A stretch of DNA of 64,000 nucleotides from Bradyrhizobium sp. CCBAU 53351 (GCF_015291745.1 NZ_CP030059.1:6723501-6787500); one strand, 5' to 3'; shown: positions 1-8,410, numbered from the stretch's first letter. Numbers and translations are program-made. The notes: generated by a model not told the origin, from the sequence alone.

Positions 1-2
1 AG

Positions 3-221
3 CGCGTCGACACCGTCTATCACCCCGTCGGCACCTGCAGGATGGGGACGGACGCGATGGCGGTGGTCGATCCGGCGCTGAAGGTGCACGGCGTCGAGCA
101 ATTGCGCATCGTCGACGCCTCGATCATGCCGACGCTGATCGGCGGCAACACCAATGCGCCGACCATCATGATCGGGGAGAAGGCGGCGGATATGATCCGG
201 GGGGAGATGCGGGCGAGTTGA
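3..221 (+). CDS. GMC family oxidoreductase, C-terminal end (partial)
   Basis: The 72 residues visible are the end of a flavin-dependent glucose-methanol-choline oxidoreductase; the gene begins outside the window. The segment [10 protein letters not shown] holds the catalytic histidine region, followed by [20 protein letters not shown] and the terminal motif [19 protein letters not shown], which are the standard C-terminal signature of choline/alcohol dehydrogenases of this family. The substrate cannot be read from this fragment. The frame opens at base 3 and ends in TGA. No terminator is obvious after it, only a degenerate palindromic repeat. Confidence 0.9.
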   Translation, partial: RVDTVYHPVGTCRMGTDAMAVVDPALKVHGVEQLRIVDASIMPTLIGGNTNAPTIMIGEKAADMIRGEMRAS

Positions 222-270
222 GCGATGGTGCCGCCTTGTGAAGTGCGAGGCTCCCACCTCGTCAACCGCG

Positions 271-414
271 GTCGTCCCCACGAACGCGGGGATCCATAAC
301 CACAGGGAGAAGTTGCGGCGCGAGGTGCTCACTCCGAAGTCCTCGCCAAACTACTCACTGTGGCCAAAGGGTCTTGGATCTGCGCGCGCTTGAGGCGCGC
401 TTGTCCAGGACGAC
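271..414. repeat. Degenerate palindromic intergenic repeat
   Basis: The 232-base gap after the GMC gene is non-coding. It starts with GTCGTCCCC and ends with CCAGGACGAC, so the ends are inverted copies (GTCGTCC/GGACGAC). An internal arm GCGCGCTTGAGGCGCGC is also self-complementary. The layout resembles the other palindromic elements in this window, but the centre is eroded. I infer a decayed repeat; no gene is seen. Confidence 0.4.
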
Positions 415-453
415 AGCGGAGTGAAAATCGCCTGTTCGGAAGACGGGAGAAAA

Positions 454-1215
454 TCAATTCAACAAGAACCCGCCGTCCACGGTCACCACACTCCCCGTCA
501 TGTAACGCGACGCCTGTGACGCCAGCAGCAGGATGGCGCCGTCGAGGTCGGACTCGGCGCCGACGCGGCGCTGGGGGATGCGCTTGGCGAGACGTTCGCC
601 TGCCGGCGTCGACCAGAAGGCGTGGTTCATCTCGGTGTCGATATAGCCGGGTGCGAGCGCGTTAATGCGGATGTTCTGGCCTGCGAGCTCCAGCGCCATC
701 GCCTTCGTCGCCTGGATGATTCCGGCCTTGGAGATCGCGTAGGGCGACACCGCCTTCAACACGCCGGTGCCGAGCACCGAGGCGATGTTGACGATGTTGC
801 CTTGCTGCTTGCGCGCGATCATGCGCCGCGCGATTTCGGTCGCCAGGAAATAAGCGCCCTTCAGATTGGCCCCGATCACGGCGTCCCAATCAGCCTCGGT
901 CTGCTCGGTCGCGAGCTTCTCGATGGCGATGCCGGCATTGTTGATCAGCACCGTGACAGGACCGAGCGCCGCTTCCGCGGCATCCACGGCCGGCGCGATC
1001 GAGGCGGTGTCGGTAACGTCGAGCGCGACCGCCGCGGCGCGGCCGCCTTTGCCGCGGATTTCCTCTTCCAGGCTCTTCAGCTTGTCCGTCTGCCGCGCCG
1101 CGAGCACCACGGCCGCGCCATGTGCCGCCAGCACCCGGGCAAATTGCCGGCCGAGCCCCTGGCTCGCGCCAGTGACGAGGATGGTTTCTTGACTGACGTC
1201 GAATAGGCCTGACAT
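454..1215 (-). CDS. Short-chain dehydrogenase/reductase (SDR)
   Basis: A 253-residue classical SDR, probably an NAD(P)-dependent oxidoreductase of a small alcohol or ketone. The cofactor motif TGASQGLG is at residues 16-23, NNAG near residue 91, and the catalytic set is complete: Ser in NIASVLG, then Tyr and Lys in SPYAISK. It ends with the usual VTVDGGFLLN. The start is supported by GAGGAAA placed about 7 bases upstream of the ATG. It is convergent with the GMC gene and divergent from the CvpA-like gene. The substrate is unknown. Confidence 0.88.
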   Translation of the reverse strand: MSGLFDVSQETILVTGASQGLGRQFARVLAAHGAAVVLAARQTDKLKSLEEEIRGKGGRAAAVALDVTDTASIAPAVDAAEAALGPVTVLINNAGIAIEKLATEQTEADWDAVIGANLKGAYFLATEIARRMIARKQQGNIVNIASVLGTGVLKAVSPYAISKAGIIQATKAMALELAGQNIRINALAPGYIDTEMNHAFWSTPAGERLAKRIPQRRVGAESDLDGAILLLASQASRYMTGSVVTVDGGFLLN

Positions 1216-1345
1216 GACGATTTCCTCGAACGAATCCCGCGCGTAGCCCCGAATTTTGGAGCCATCAATACAGACGATTTTATCGATCTGAAACCGGAAT
1301 GATCGGACTTGCGTTCACTTGCTCCATCAAGGCAGGGTTGTGCTC

Positions 1346-1858
1346 ATGAACAGTTTCGATCTCGCCGTCTATGCCGCACTCGCCATCGCGGTCGGCTTCG
1401 GCTTCAGGACCGGCCTGCTGCGCAGCGCCATGACCATCCTCGCCTATCTCCTCGCCGCGCCGATTGCGGTCGCGCTGATGCCGCTGATTGCGCCGCAGAT
1501 TGCAGGCAACCCGAATTCACCGCTGCTGCAGAACTGGATCTGGTTCTTCGGCATCTTCGTCGTGGTCGGCATGCTGTTCGGGCATATCGGCCACATCACG
1601 CTGAACGATACCATCGGCGAGGCCGGCATCGGCGACCGGCTTGGCGGCGCCGCGCTCGGCGCCATCAGGGTCGGCCTCGTCGCCACCACGCTGGTGCTGG
1701 TTTTCGACCAGATCGTGCCGGCCAATCGCCAGCCGCCGTTTCTCGCCGGCTCGCATCTACGGCCCCTGTTCTCCATGGCGGGGCAGATGGGCTTCAAGTC
1801 GCTGCCGCCGGAAGCGGCCTCCGCGATCGACCGCCTCAAGCAGGAGCGGCGGATCTAG
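1346..1858 (+). CDS. CvpA family inner-membrane protein
   Basis: A 170-residue membrane protein. The opening MNSFDLAVYAALAIAVGFGF, the RTGLLRS segment after the first helix, and about four hydrophobic helices match the CvpA (colicin V production) family, whose members are linked to envelope function but lack a firm biochemical role. An in-frame ATG 27 bases earlier exists, but the start at MNSFD fits the family alignment and has GGCAGGG upstream. It stands alone between two SDR genes on either strand, with no operon context. Confidence 0.75.
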   Translation: MNSFDLAVYAALAIAVGFGFRTGLLRSAMTILAYLLAAPIAVALMPLIAPQIAGNPNSPLLQNWIWFFGIFVVVGMLFGHIGHITLNDTIGEAGIGDRLGGAALGAIRVGLVATTLVLVFDQIVPANRQPPFLAGSHLRPLFSMAGQMGFKSLPPEAASAIDRLKQERRI

Positions 1859-1983
1859 AACGCATTTGCATCGCTGGCCCCCGGTGCATGCATTTTGATG
1901 CGAGCCCGTCCCTTATCAGCGGCGCGGCGATTGGCTAGAGTGCCGCCATCCAAAACCTGCCTGACATTTACGGGAGTGAAACA

Positions 1984-2766
1984 GTGGATCTTGGGATCAA
2001 AGGTCGCCGCGCCATCGTCTGCGCATCCAGCAAGGGCCTCGGCCGCGCCTGCGCCATTTCGCTGGCGGAAGCCGGCGTCGACGTCACGCTGACCGCGCGC
2101 GGCGCCGAAGCTTTGAAGAAGACCGCGGACGAGATCCGGAAAGCCTATCCTGACGTGAAGGTCACCGAGATCGTCGGCGACATCACGACGCCGGCGGGCC
2201 GCGAAGCCGTGCTGAAGGCATGCCCGGAGCCCGACATCCTGATCAACAATGCCGGCGGCCCGCCGCCCGGCGATTTCCGCAACTGGACCCGCGACGACTG
2301 GATCAAGGCGATCGACGCCAACATGCTGACCCCGATCGAGCTGATCAAGGCGACCGTGGACGGCATGATGGGGCGCAAGTTCGGCCGCATCGTCAACATC
2401 ACCTCGGCCGCGGTGAAGGCGCCGATCGACATCCTCGGCCTCTCCAACGGTGCGCGCGCCGGCCTCACCGGCTTCATCGCCGGCCTGTCGCGCAAGACCG
2501 TGATCAACAACGTCACCATCAATGGCCTGTTGCCCGGCCCGTTCGAGACCGATCGCCTCACCAGTACCGCGAAGGGCGAAGCCGACAAGCGCGGCGTCAC
2601 ACCGCAGCAGATCCTGGCCGAGCGCGCCAAGCTCAACCCCGCCGGCCGCTTCGGCCAGCCCGACGAGTTCGGCTATGCCTGCGCCTTCCTGTGCGGCGCC
2701 AAGGCCGGCTTCATCACCGGGCAGAACATCCTGCTGGACGGCGGCGCGTTCCCGGGGACGCTGTGA
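1984..2766 (+). CDS. SDR family oxidoreductase with non-canonical active site
   Basis: A 260-residue SDR starting at GTG, with GGGAG about 8 bases upstream. The fold is clear: CASSKGLGRA cofactor loop (near residue 14), NNAGG near residue 90, and GQNILLDGGAFPG at the end. The catalytic Ser is present in NITSAAVK, but 13 residues later, where Tyr should be, there is Ser, and the catalytic Lys is Arg (LSNGAR). This SxxxR form recurs in a known subgroup of SDRs, so it is probably functional with altered chemistry or a non-redox role. It is followed by a palindromic repeat. The substrate is unknown. Confidence 0.85.
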   Translation: MDLGIKGRRAIVCASSKGLGRACAISLAEAGVDVTLTARGAEALKKTADEIRKAYPDVKVTEIVGDITTPAGREAVLKACPEPDILINNAGGPPPGDFRNWTRDDWIKAIDANMLTPIELIKATVDGMMGRKFGRIVNITSAAVKAPIDILGLSNGARAGLTGFIAGLSRKTVINNVTINGLLPGPFETDRLTSTAKGEADKRGVTPQQILAERAKLNPAGRFGQPDEFGYACAFLCGAKAGFITGQNILLDGGAFPGTL

Positions 2767-2800
2767 GGCGTCGCGCCTGAAACGGCGCGATCCACGAAAG

Positions 2801-2890
2801 ATCGTCATGCCCGGGCTTGTCCCGGGCATCCACGTTCTTTGCGCTGGGTAGGAAGACGTGGATGGCCGGGTCAAGCCCGGCCATGACGAT
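2801..2890. repeat. Palindromic intergenic repeat, family A copy 1
   Basis: The element begins ATCGTCATGCCCGGGC and ends GCCCGGCCATGACGAT, giving long inverted ends with inner arms (CCCGGGC...GCCCGGG; CCACGT...ACGTGG). A second copy with the same arrangement lies at 5452-5550. It sits between convergent genes and could fold on both strands into a terminator-like cruciform. Confidence 0.8.
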
Positions 2891-2910
2891 GTGGGGGCGT
2901 CGGGTGCCCC

Positions 2911-3387
2911 TCAACGCTGTTTGGTCGGCTCATCCTCGTCCTGCTGACTCGGCCCGGACGAGTCGGCCGTCGTGCGCTCGTCGGTCCAGTCGATGCCGAA
3001 TGCGTCGAGCCCGTCGGCGAGCAGATCGCCCAGCATGGGCTCGCCGAGCAGATAGTGCACGGTTTCGCGGCGCGGGCTGCGATACTCGGTGCGCGCCTCC
3101 GCCGCGCGTGCGCGCAAATCGCCCCATTCATCGATCGTGCCGTCGCCGCGACCAAGCCAGGTCAGCGCGACGAGATCGACCTGCTCGTCTTCGTTCAAGG
3201 CGATCATGAAGCTCCCGAGTTCTTGGACGACAGGATCAGAGCCGTCGTCCTCGAGGACATCGAGCGCATCGTCATCGCTCGGGTTCGAGCCGGAATCCGG
3301 ATCGGAATCGCCCTCCTTGACGTCGAATTCGCGCGCCTTCTCGATGATGAAGGCGACCTTATCAGCGGAAATCGCAAGCTCTGGCAT
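2911..3387 (-). CDS. DUF3775 domain protein
   Basis: A 158-residue acidic cytoplasmic protein matching my recollection of the DUF3775 family, which is common in alphaproteobacteria and has no known function. The family pattern is visible: an N-terminal LAISADKVAFIIEKAREFD, then an Asp/Ser-rich spacer (about residues 24-50), then ELGSFMIALNEDEQVDLVAL and LTWLGRGDGT. The C-terminal tail is charged and low in complexity. The start is well fixed by GGAGGAGG just upstream of the ATG; a longer in-frame version lacks this. It lies divergent from the MBL-fold gene at 3502. Confidence 0.75.
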   Translation of the reverse strand: MPELAISADKVAFIIEKAREFDVKEGDSDPDSGSNPSDDDALDVLEDDGSDPVVQELGSFMIALNEDEQVDLVALTWLGRGDGTIDEWGDLRARAAEARTEYRSPRRETVHYLLGEPMLGDLLADGLDAFGIDWTDERTTADSSGPSQQDEDEPTKQR

Positions 3388-3501
3388 GGCTCCTCCTCCG
3401 GTTCCGGCGATAACGCCGCAGCGCGTCAGATGATCCATTGCGCATCATGGCGGAAACGGCGCATGTTTCGCCACCAACGCGAGGAACATGGGAAACGCCG
3501 G

Positions 3502-4350
3502 ATGCAATGGAAGGTCGGTCGGGTCAAAATCACGAAAGTGGTGGAGTTGGAGACGGTCGGCTCGACCCGCTTCATCCTGCCACTGGCGGGCCATGCAGAG
3601 ATTCAGAAATTGCCTTGGCTGATCCCGCATTTCGCCACCGAAGAGGGCCGGCTGAAAATGTCGATCCATTCGCTGGTGGTGGAGACGCCTTCGCGCCGCA
3701 TCGTGGTCGACACCGGCCTCGGCAACGACAAGCAGGGCCGCAATGTTCCGACCTGGAACAACCGCACCACGCCGTTCCTGGCGACGATGATGGCCGCGGG
3801 CTTTGCACCCGACAGCATCGACACGGTGCTGTGCACGCATCTTCATGTCGATCATGTCGGCTGGAATACGAGGCTGGTCGACGGCAAATGGGTGCCGACC
3901 TTTGCGAACGCGCGCTACGTCTTCGGCAAGACCGAATACGAGCACTGGCACGACCACTCCACCGAACCGGACAAGCAGGCCGTGTTTGAGGATTCCGTGC
4001 AGCCGATCGTCGCTGCCGGCAGGGCCGATCTGATCCCGAGCGACCACCGGCTTTGCGAGGAGATCAGCATGATCCCGACGCCGGGCCACAGCCCCGGTCA
4101 TATGAGCATTCTCATCCAGTCCGGCGGCGAGCAAGGCCTGCTCACGGGTGACGTCGCCCATCACCCCTGCCAGATGGCACATCTCGACTGGTCCTCGACC
4201 GCGGATTCCGACCAGGCGCAATCGGCCGAGACGCGGCGCGAATTGTTCGGCCGCTTTGCCGACACCCCGACGCTGGTGATCGGCGGGCATTTCTCGGCCG
4301 GGCACATCAAGCGGGACGGCGACGCGTTCAGGTTCGTGGCGCTGGATTAG
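3502..4350 (+). CDS. Metallo-beta-lactamase-fold hydrolase (copy 1)
   Basis: A 282-residue cytoplasmic MBL-fold hydrolase of the AttM/lactonase-like type. The zinc ligand set is complete: THLHVDHVGWN (residues about 113-123), TPGHSPGH, GDVAHHP and a late GGHFSAGH. The substrate is not evident; relatives hydrolyse lactones or esters. It is a paralogue of the gene at 6220-7089, sharing THLHVDHVGWNTRL and the following WVPTF...ARYVF block. The two flank a fumarylacetoacetase-family enzyme and a GST, which suggests a shared pathway. The start is chosen at MQWKVG; an earlier in-frame ATG at 3463 is possible. Confidence 0.85.
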   Translation: MQWKVGRVKITKVVELETVGSTRFILPLAGHAEIQKLPWLIPHFATEEGRLKMSIHSLVVETPSRRIVVDTGLGNDKQGRNVPTWNNRTTPFLATMMAAGFAPDSIDTVLCTHLHVDHVGWNTRLVDGKWVPTFANARYVFGKTEYEHWHDHSTEPDKQAVFEDSVQPIVAAGRADLIPSDHRLCEEISMIPTPGHSPGHMSILIQSGGEQGLLTGDVAHHPCQMAHLDWSSTADSDQAQSAETRRELFGRFADTPTLVIGGHFSAGHIKRDGDAFRFVALD

Positions 4351-4357
4351 GCCTCGT

Positions 4358-4472
4358 GCCCCGGATGCTGCGCAGCGCGAAGTGATGCGCTGCTAAGCCG
4401 GGGCCATGCTCGGGGCATTCTGGGTCTCGGCTGTGCGCCGCACCGCTGCGCTGCGCCGCGTCCGGGACACGA
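4358..4472. repeat. Palindromic intergenic repeat
   Basis: GCCCCGG at 4358 pairs with CCGGGGC ending at 4404, with inner arms CTGCGCAGCGC and GCGCTGC. A second GC-rich arm with alternating TGCGC/GCGCA runs to about 4472. This layout is the type of small palindromic element found scattered between genes in this window. No reading frame of interest is present. Confidence 0.5.
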
Positions 4473-4494
4473 AACCGCCGTTGCCCACCGAATT

Positions 4495-4519
4495 GGGGGG
4501 CTGCAATGCGCCCCCTTTT
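4495..4519 (+). terminator. Probable intrinsic terminator
   Basis: A GGGGGC stem, TGCAAT loop and GCCCCC partner are followed by TTTT. It lies downstream of the MBL-fold gene and about 75 bases before the FAH-family gene, so it may separate the two transcripts. The T-run is short. Confidence 0.45.
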
Positions 4520-4594
4520 CGGCGGTTGAATTTCCCGCCGCCCTGTTCCATGAAGCTGTTAACCGATCGGTCCAATCTCCAGGGAGAAACGAGA

Positions 4595-5437
4595 ATGAAG
4601 CTTGTTCGTTACGGCGAGAAGGGTGCGGAAAAGCCCGGCCTGATCGACAAATCCGGCCAGTTGCGCGACCTGTCGGCGCATCTGAAGGACCTCACGGGCG
4701 AGGCCTATTCGCCGGAGAGCCTGAAGAAGCTGGCAGGCCTCGATCCTGCCTCGCTGCCTGCCGTTTCCGGCAAGCCGCGGTTCGGCGCCCCCGTCACCGG
4801 CATCTCGAAATTCGTCGCGATCGGCCTCAACTATTCCGACCACGCCAAGGAGACCGGCGCCGACATCCCGAGCGAGCCGATCATCTTCATGAAGGCTAAC
4901 ACCTCGCTGTCCGGCCCGAACGACGCTGTCGAGAAGCCGCGCGGCTCGACCAAGCTCGACTGGGAAGTCGAGATCGCCGCGATCATCGGCACCCGTGCGA
5001 AATACGTCTCGGAAGCCGACGCGCTGAACCACGTCGCCGGCTACTGCGTCTGCAACGACGTCTCCGAGCGCGCATTCCAGATCGAGCGCCTGGGGCAGTG
5101 GACCAAGGGCAAGTCGCACGACACGTTCGGTCCGCTCGGACCGTGGCTCGCGACCAAGGACGAGATCAAGGACGTGCAGAACCTGTCGATGTGGCTCGAC
5201 GTCAATGGCCAGCGCCGCCAGACTGGCTCGACCAAGACCATGATCTTCTCCATGGCCAAGTGCATTTCCTACGTCTCGCAGTTCATGACGCTGCTGCCCG
5301 GCGACGTCATCACCACCGGCACGCCGCCCGGCGTCGGTCTCGGCATGAAGCCGCCGACCTTCCTCAATGTCGGCGACGTCATCACGCTCGGCATCGAGGG
5401 CCTCGGCGAGCAGAGGCAGGAGATCGTGGCGGCGTAA
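4595..5437 (+). CDS. Fumarylacetoacetate hydrolase family protein
   Basis: A 280-residue enzyme of the FAH superfamily, cytoplasmic and metal-dependent. These cleave or isomerise C-C or enol bonds in aromatic-acid or uronate breakdown (for example 2-hydroxyhepta-2,4-diene-1,7-dioate isomerase, acylpyruvase or ureidoglycolate lyase types). Seen here: GLNYSDHAKE, the metal-binding acidic segment KLDWEVEIAAIIG, KSHDTFGPLGPW and TGTPPGVGLGMKPP near the C-terminus. The start at MKLVRYG has AGGGAGAAA upstream. The neighbours (MBL hydrolases, GST) suggest a small catabolic set, but the exact substrate cannot be assigned. Confidence 0.88.
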   Translation: MKLVRYGEKGAEKPGLIDKSGQLRDLSAHLKDLTGEAYSPESLKKLAGLDPASLPAVSGKPRFGAPVTGISKFVAIGLNYSDHAKETGADIPSEPIIFMKANTSLSGPNDAVEKPRGSTKLDWEVEIAAIIGTRAKYVSEADALNHVAGYCVCNDVSERAFQIERLGQWTKGKSHDTFGPLGPWLATKDEIKDVQNLSMWLDVNGQRRQTGSTKTMIFSMAKCISYVSQFMTLLPGDVITTGTPPGVGLGMKPPTFLNVGDVITLGIEGLGEQRQEIVAA

Positions 5438-5451
5438 GCTGCGCCTACACG

Positions 5452-5550
5452 CTCCGTCGTCATGCCCGGGCTCGACCCGGGCATCCACGTCTCACAGTCT
5501 TGCCACGCGGCGACGCGTGGATGGCCGGGTCGAGCCCGGCCATGACGGAG
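5452..5550. repeat. Palindromic intergenic repeat, family A copy 2
   Basis: It begins CTCCGTCGTCATGCCCGGGC and ends GCCCGGCCATGACGGAG, with internal CCACG/CGTGG arms. It has the same architecture and much the same sequence as the copy at 2801-2890. It lies between two co-directional genes. Confidence 0.8.
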
Positions 5551-5593
5551 GAGACACCGTTCGTACAAGATCGATTGCAGGGATTGGTCCATC

Positions 5594-6205
5594 ATGAAAC
5601 TCTCCTTCTCCCCCGCCTCGCCCTTCGCCCGCAAGGTGCGCATCGCGGCGATCGAGCTGGGGCTGATCGACAAGATCGAATTCACGCCGGCGGCCGTCGC
5701 GCCGGGCACGGCCAATGAGGACTATTCGAAGATCACGCCCCTGAAGAAGCTGCCGGTGCTGATCACCAATGACGGCGACGTCATTTTGGATTCCTACGTG
5801 ATCGTCGAATATCTCAACGAGATGGCCGGCGGCAGCCTGATCCCGGACTACGGCCCGCGACGCTGGAAGGCCAAGACCAATCACTCCCTGATCAACGGCA
5901 TGCTCGATTCCATGCTGCTGTGCCGCTACGAGAAGATGGTGCGGCCGCAGGGCCTGCAATGGCAGGCCTGGTCGGACGACCATTGGAACAGGGCCTGGAC
6001 CGGCATGGCGCGCTTCGAGAACATGCCTGAGGTGCTGAACGGCCCGTTCGACATCTCGCAGATCGGCCTCGTCTGCGTGCTCGGCTACGCCGACTTCCGC
6101 TTCGCCGATTGCGGCTGGCGCAAGGCCTATCCGAAGCTCGATGCCTTCCACCAGAAGATGCTGGAGCGGCCCTCCGTGAAGATCTCGGTGCCGCCGGCCG
6201 CATAA
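5594..6205 (+). CDS. Glutathione S-transferase family protein
   Basis: A 203-residue GST. The N-terminal thioredoxin-like domain (about 1-80) has the Ser-containing start SPASPFARKVRIA in place of the thiol-activating Tyr/Ser loop, the cis-Pro segment KKLPVLI, and LDSYVIVEYL, which corresponds to the glutathione-binding ES/DS element. The helical C-terminal domain fills residues 90-200. Family roles include detoxification or isomerisation of ring-cleavage products. It sits 14 bases before the second MBL-fold gene, so the two are probably co-transcribed. Confidence 0.88.
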   Translation: MKLSFSPASPFARKVRIAAIELGLIDKIEFTPAAVAPGTANEDYSKITPLKKLPVLITNDGDVILDSYVIVEYLNEMAGGSLIPDYGPRRWKAKTNHSLINGMLDSMLLCRYEKMVRPQGLQWQAWSDDHWNRAWTGMARFENMPEVLNGPFDISQIGLVCVLGYADFRFADCGWRKAYPKLDAFHQKMLERPSVKISVPPAA

Positions 6206-6219
6206 TTGCTGGAGTTCTC

Positions 6220-7089
6220 ATGAGCCTGAAGTTCTCGGTCGGCGATCTCACCATCCATCGCATCATCGAGCAGGAAACCTCGTTCGTCCCGGCACTGGAG
6301 ATGCTGCCGGGACTGACGCCGGACGTGCTGGCCGAGAACCGGACGTGGATGCGCGAGGCGAAGGCACTGGACGAACAGGGCGTGCTGCTGCTGTGCTTCC
6401 AGTCTTACGTGGTGAAGACGCCGCATCATACCATTCTTGTCGACAGCTGCATCGGCAACGACAAGCCGCGGCCCAATCGCCCCAAATGGAACATGAAGAC
6501 TGACGACACGTATTTGCGTGCTCTGGGTGCCGCCGGCTTCTCGGTCGATGACATCGACTTCGTGATGTGCACGCATCTGCATGTCGATCACGTCGGCTGG
6601 AATACGCGGCTCGAGAACGGCCGCTGGGTCCCGACCTTCCCTAAGGCGCGCTACGTCTTTGCCCGGCAGGAATTCGATCATTGGTCCGCGCAGAACACGA
6701 AGATGGAGATTCCCCCTTTCGTCGACAGCGTGCTGCCGGTGGTCGAGGCGAAACGTCACGAACTCGTCGGCAACGATCATGAGATCGGCGACCACGTCCG
6801 CATCCTGCCGACACCCGGCCACACGCCCGGCCATATCGCCATCACCATGGGCCGCGGCCGGGACGACGCCGTGTTCTCCGGCGACCTCATGCACTCGCCG
6901 CTGCAGACGCTCTATCCGGAGCTGTCGATCAAGTTCGACGTCGATCCCGCGGCTGCCGCGAAGACGCGACGCGGTTTCCTGGAACGCTATTGCGACACGG
7001 ATACGCTGTGCTGCACGGCGCATTTCCCCTCGCCGTCGGTCGGGAAGATCCGACGTAAGGGCAATGCGTTCGTGTGTGAGGCGGTATAG
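6220..7089 (+). CDS. Metallo-beta-lactamase-fold hydrolase (copy 2)
   Basis: A 289-residue MBL-fold hydrolase with a full zinc-binding set: CTHLHVDHVGWN, TPGHTPGH, SGDLMHSP and a late TAHFPSPSVG. It is paralogous to the product of 3502-4350. It has a short insert after the N-terminal strands (PALEMLPGLTPDVL region) that copy 1 lacks. It begins 14 bases after the GST stop, which suggests an operon of FAH-family enzyme, GST and this hydrolase. The substrate is unknown. Confidence 0.87.
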   Translation: MSLKFSVGDLTIHRIIEQETSFVPALEMLPGLTPDVLAENRTWMREAKALDEQGVLLLCFQSYVVKTPHHTILVDSCIGNDKPRPNRPKWNMKTDDTYLRALGAAGFSVDDIDFVMCTHLHVDHVGWNTRLENGRWVPTFPKARYVFARQEFDHWSAQNTKMEIPPFVDSVLPVVEAKRHELVGNDHEIGDHVRILPTPGHTPGHIAITMGRGRDDAVFSGDLMHSPLQTLYPELSIKFDVDPAAAAKTRRGFLERYCDTDTLCCTAHFPSPSVGKIRRKGNAFVCEAV

Positions 7090-7099
7090 CGAAGATGCA

Positions 7100-7187
7100 G
7101 TAGGGTGGGTTAGCCGAAGGCGTAACCCACCACTTCTGCCTCCTCGGAAACGGAAGAGGTGGGTTACGCTACGCTAACCCACCCTAC
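7100..7187. repeat. Palindromic intergenic repeat, family B copy 1
   Basis: It starts GTAGGGTGGGTTAG and ends CTAACCCACCCTAC, a perfect 14-base inverted end, with inner copies GTAACCCACC and GGTGGGTTAC. A related element is at 18836-18925 and an eroded one at 41357-41446. Confidence 0.85.
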
Positions 7188-7211
7188 GATAATGCCCGTG
7201 TGGAGAAACCT

Positions 7212-8360
7212 ATGACGGCACTCCCCGACATCCCCCTGCCCGCCGGCATCCGCTCGCGTTATGTCGATGGCATCAACGGCCTGCGCATGCATGTGCTGGA
7301 GGCCGGCTTCGAGACCAAGGGGCGGCGCTGTATCCTTTTGCTGCACGGCTTTCCGGAGCTGGCCTTCTCCTGGCGCAAGGTTATGCCGGCCCTGGCCGCA
7401 GCCGGTTATCACGTCATCGCGCCAGACCAGCGCGGCTATGGCCGCACCACAGGATGGAGCGCGGACTACGACGGCGATCTCGCGCCGTTCTCGCTCCTCA
7501 ACCTCGTGCGCGACGCGCTCGCTTTGGTGTCGGCATTCGGCTACAGGCAGGTCGACGTCGTCGGGCATGATTTCGGCAGTCCGGTTGCTGCCTGGTGCGC
7601 GCTGATCAGGCCCGACGTGTTTCGCTCGGTGACGCTGATGAGCGCGCCGTTCGGCGGAGCGCCGCCGCTGCCTTTCAATACGGTCGATGCACCGGCCAAG
7701 CCTGCGATCGAAGACCCCGTGCATCGCGAACTCGCCGCGCTGCCGCGTCCGCGCAAGCATTATCAATGGTACTACGCGACACGCGCGGCCAACGCCGACA
7801 TGCAGCACGCGCCGCAGGGCGTGCATGATTTCCTGCGCGCCTATTATCATCACAAGAGCGCCGACTGGGCCGGCAACAAGCCGTATCCGCTGACATCGTG
7901 GTCGGCGAACGAGCTGGCGAAGCTGCCGACCTATTACGTGATGGACGCCGGCGAGACCATGGCTGAGACGGTGGCGAAGGAGATGCCTTCGCCGGCCATG
8001 ATCGCCGCCAACCAATGGCTGCCCGACAGCGACCTCGCTTTTTACAGCGCCGAATATGGTCGCACGGGATTCCAGGGCGGCTTGCAATGGTATCGCTACG
8101 GCACGTCGGGGACGCTGAACAGCGAGATGCAATTGTTCTCCGGTCGCAGCATCGACGTGCCCTCCTGCTTCGTCTCGGGCCAGCAGGATTGGGGCACGTA
8201 TCAGCGCCCCGGCGTGTTCGAGGCCATGCAGGGGCGCGGCTGCACGGAGATGCTCAGTTGCCATCTCGTCGACGGCGCGGGCCATTGGGTGCAGCAGGAG
8301 CAATCGGCCGAGGTTAGCCGGCTGCTGCTGGCGTTTCTCGCCAAAGCCCATCCGGCTTGA
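7212..8360 (+). CDS. Alpha/beta hydrolase, epoxide-hydrolase-like
   Basis: A 382-residue alpha/beta-hydrolase. LLHGFPE near residue 39 is the oxyanion HGxP motif, DQRGYGRT follows, and the nucleophile elbow VVGHDFGSP contains Asp, as in epoxide hydrolases and dehalogenases. The catalytic His is in DGAGHWVQQE near the C-terminus. A larger lid region fills residues 150-300, longer than in most relatives. GGAGAAA lies about 4 bases before the chosen ATG; an in-frame GTG 12 bases earlier is an alternative. It lies upstream of mbfA but the mbfA promoter is separate. Confidence 0.85.
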   Translation: MTALPDIPLPAGIRSRYVDGINGLRMHVLEAGFETKGRRCILLLHGFPELAFSWRKVMPALAAAGYHVIAPDQRGYGRTTGWSADYDGDLAPFSLLNLVRDALALVSAFGYRQVDVVGHDFGSPVAAWCALIRPDVFRSVTLMSAPFGGAPPLPFNTVDAPAKPAIEDPVHRELAALPRPRKHYQWYYATRAANADMQHAPQGVHDFLRAYYHHKSADWAGNKPYPLTSWSANELAKLPTYYVMDAGETMAETVAKEMPSPAMIAANQWLPDSDLAFYSAEYGRTGFQGGLQWYRYGTSGTLNSEMQLFSGRSIDVPSCFVSGQQDWGTYQRPGVFEAMQGRGCTEMLSCHLVDGAGHWVQQEQSAEVSRLLLAFLAKAHPA

Positions 8361-8361
8361 T

Positions 8362-8390
8362 TTGACCCGGGAACAACGGCCGCCTATATA
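8362..8390 (+). promoter_or_regulatory. Predicted sigma-70-type promoter of mbfA
   Basis: TTGACC at 8362-8367 and TATATA at 8385-8390 are separated by 17 bases, a near-consensus housekeeping promoter. It starts two bases after the stop codon of the upstream hydrolase. The iron control element begins at the end of the -10 hexamer, an arrangement suited to repression. Confidence 0.75.
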
Positions 8391-8410
8391 GTTTAGAATA
8401 ATTCTAAACT
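8390..8410. promoter_or_regulatory. Iron control element (ICE), Irr-binding box
   Basis: TTTAGAATAATTCTAAA at 8392-8408 is a palindrome around a single central base and extends outward to 21 bases. It matches the TTTAGAA-N3-TTCTAAA iron control element of Bradyrhizobium, bound by the haem-responsive regulator Irr. Its place directly downstream of the -10 box predicts that Irr represses mbfA when iron is scarce. Confidence 0.85.

Noticed and set aside
3055..3501. Longer N-terminus for the MBL-fold protein
   Set aside because: It lies opposite the DUF3775 gene, which has a strong ribosome site, and the extra sequence is not MBL-like.
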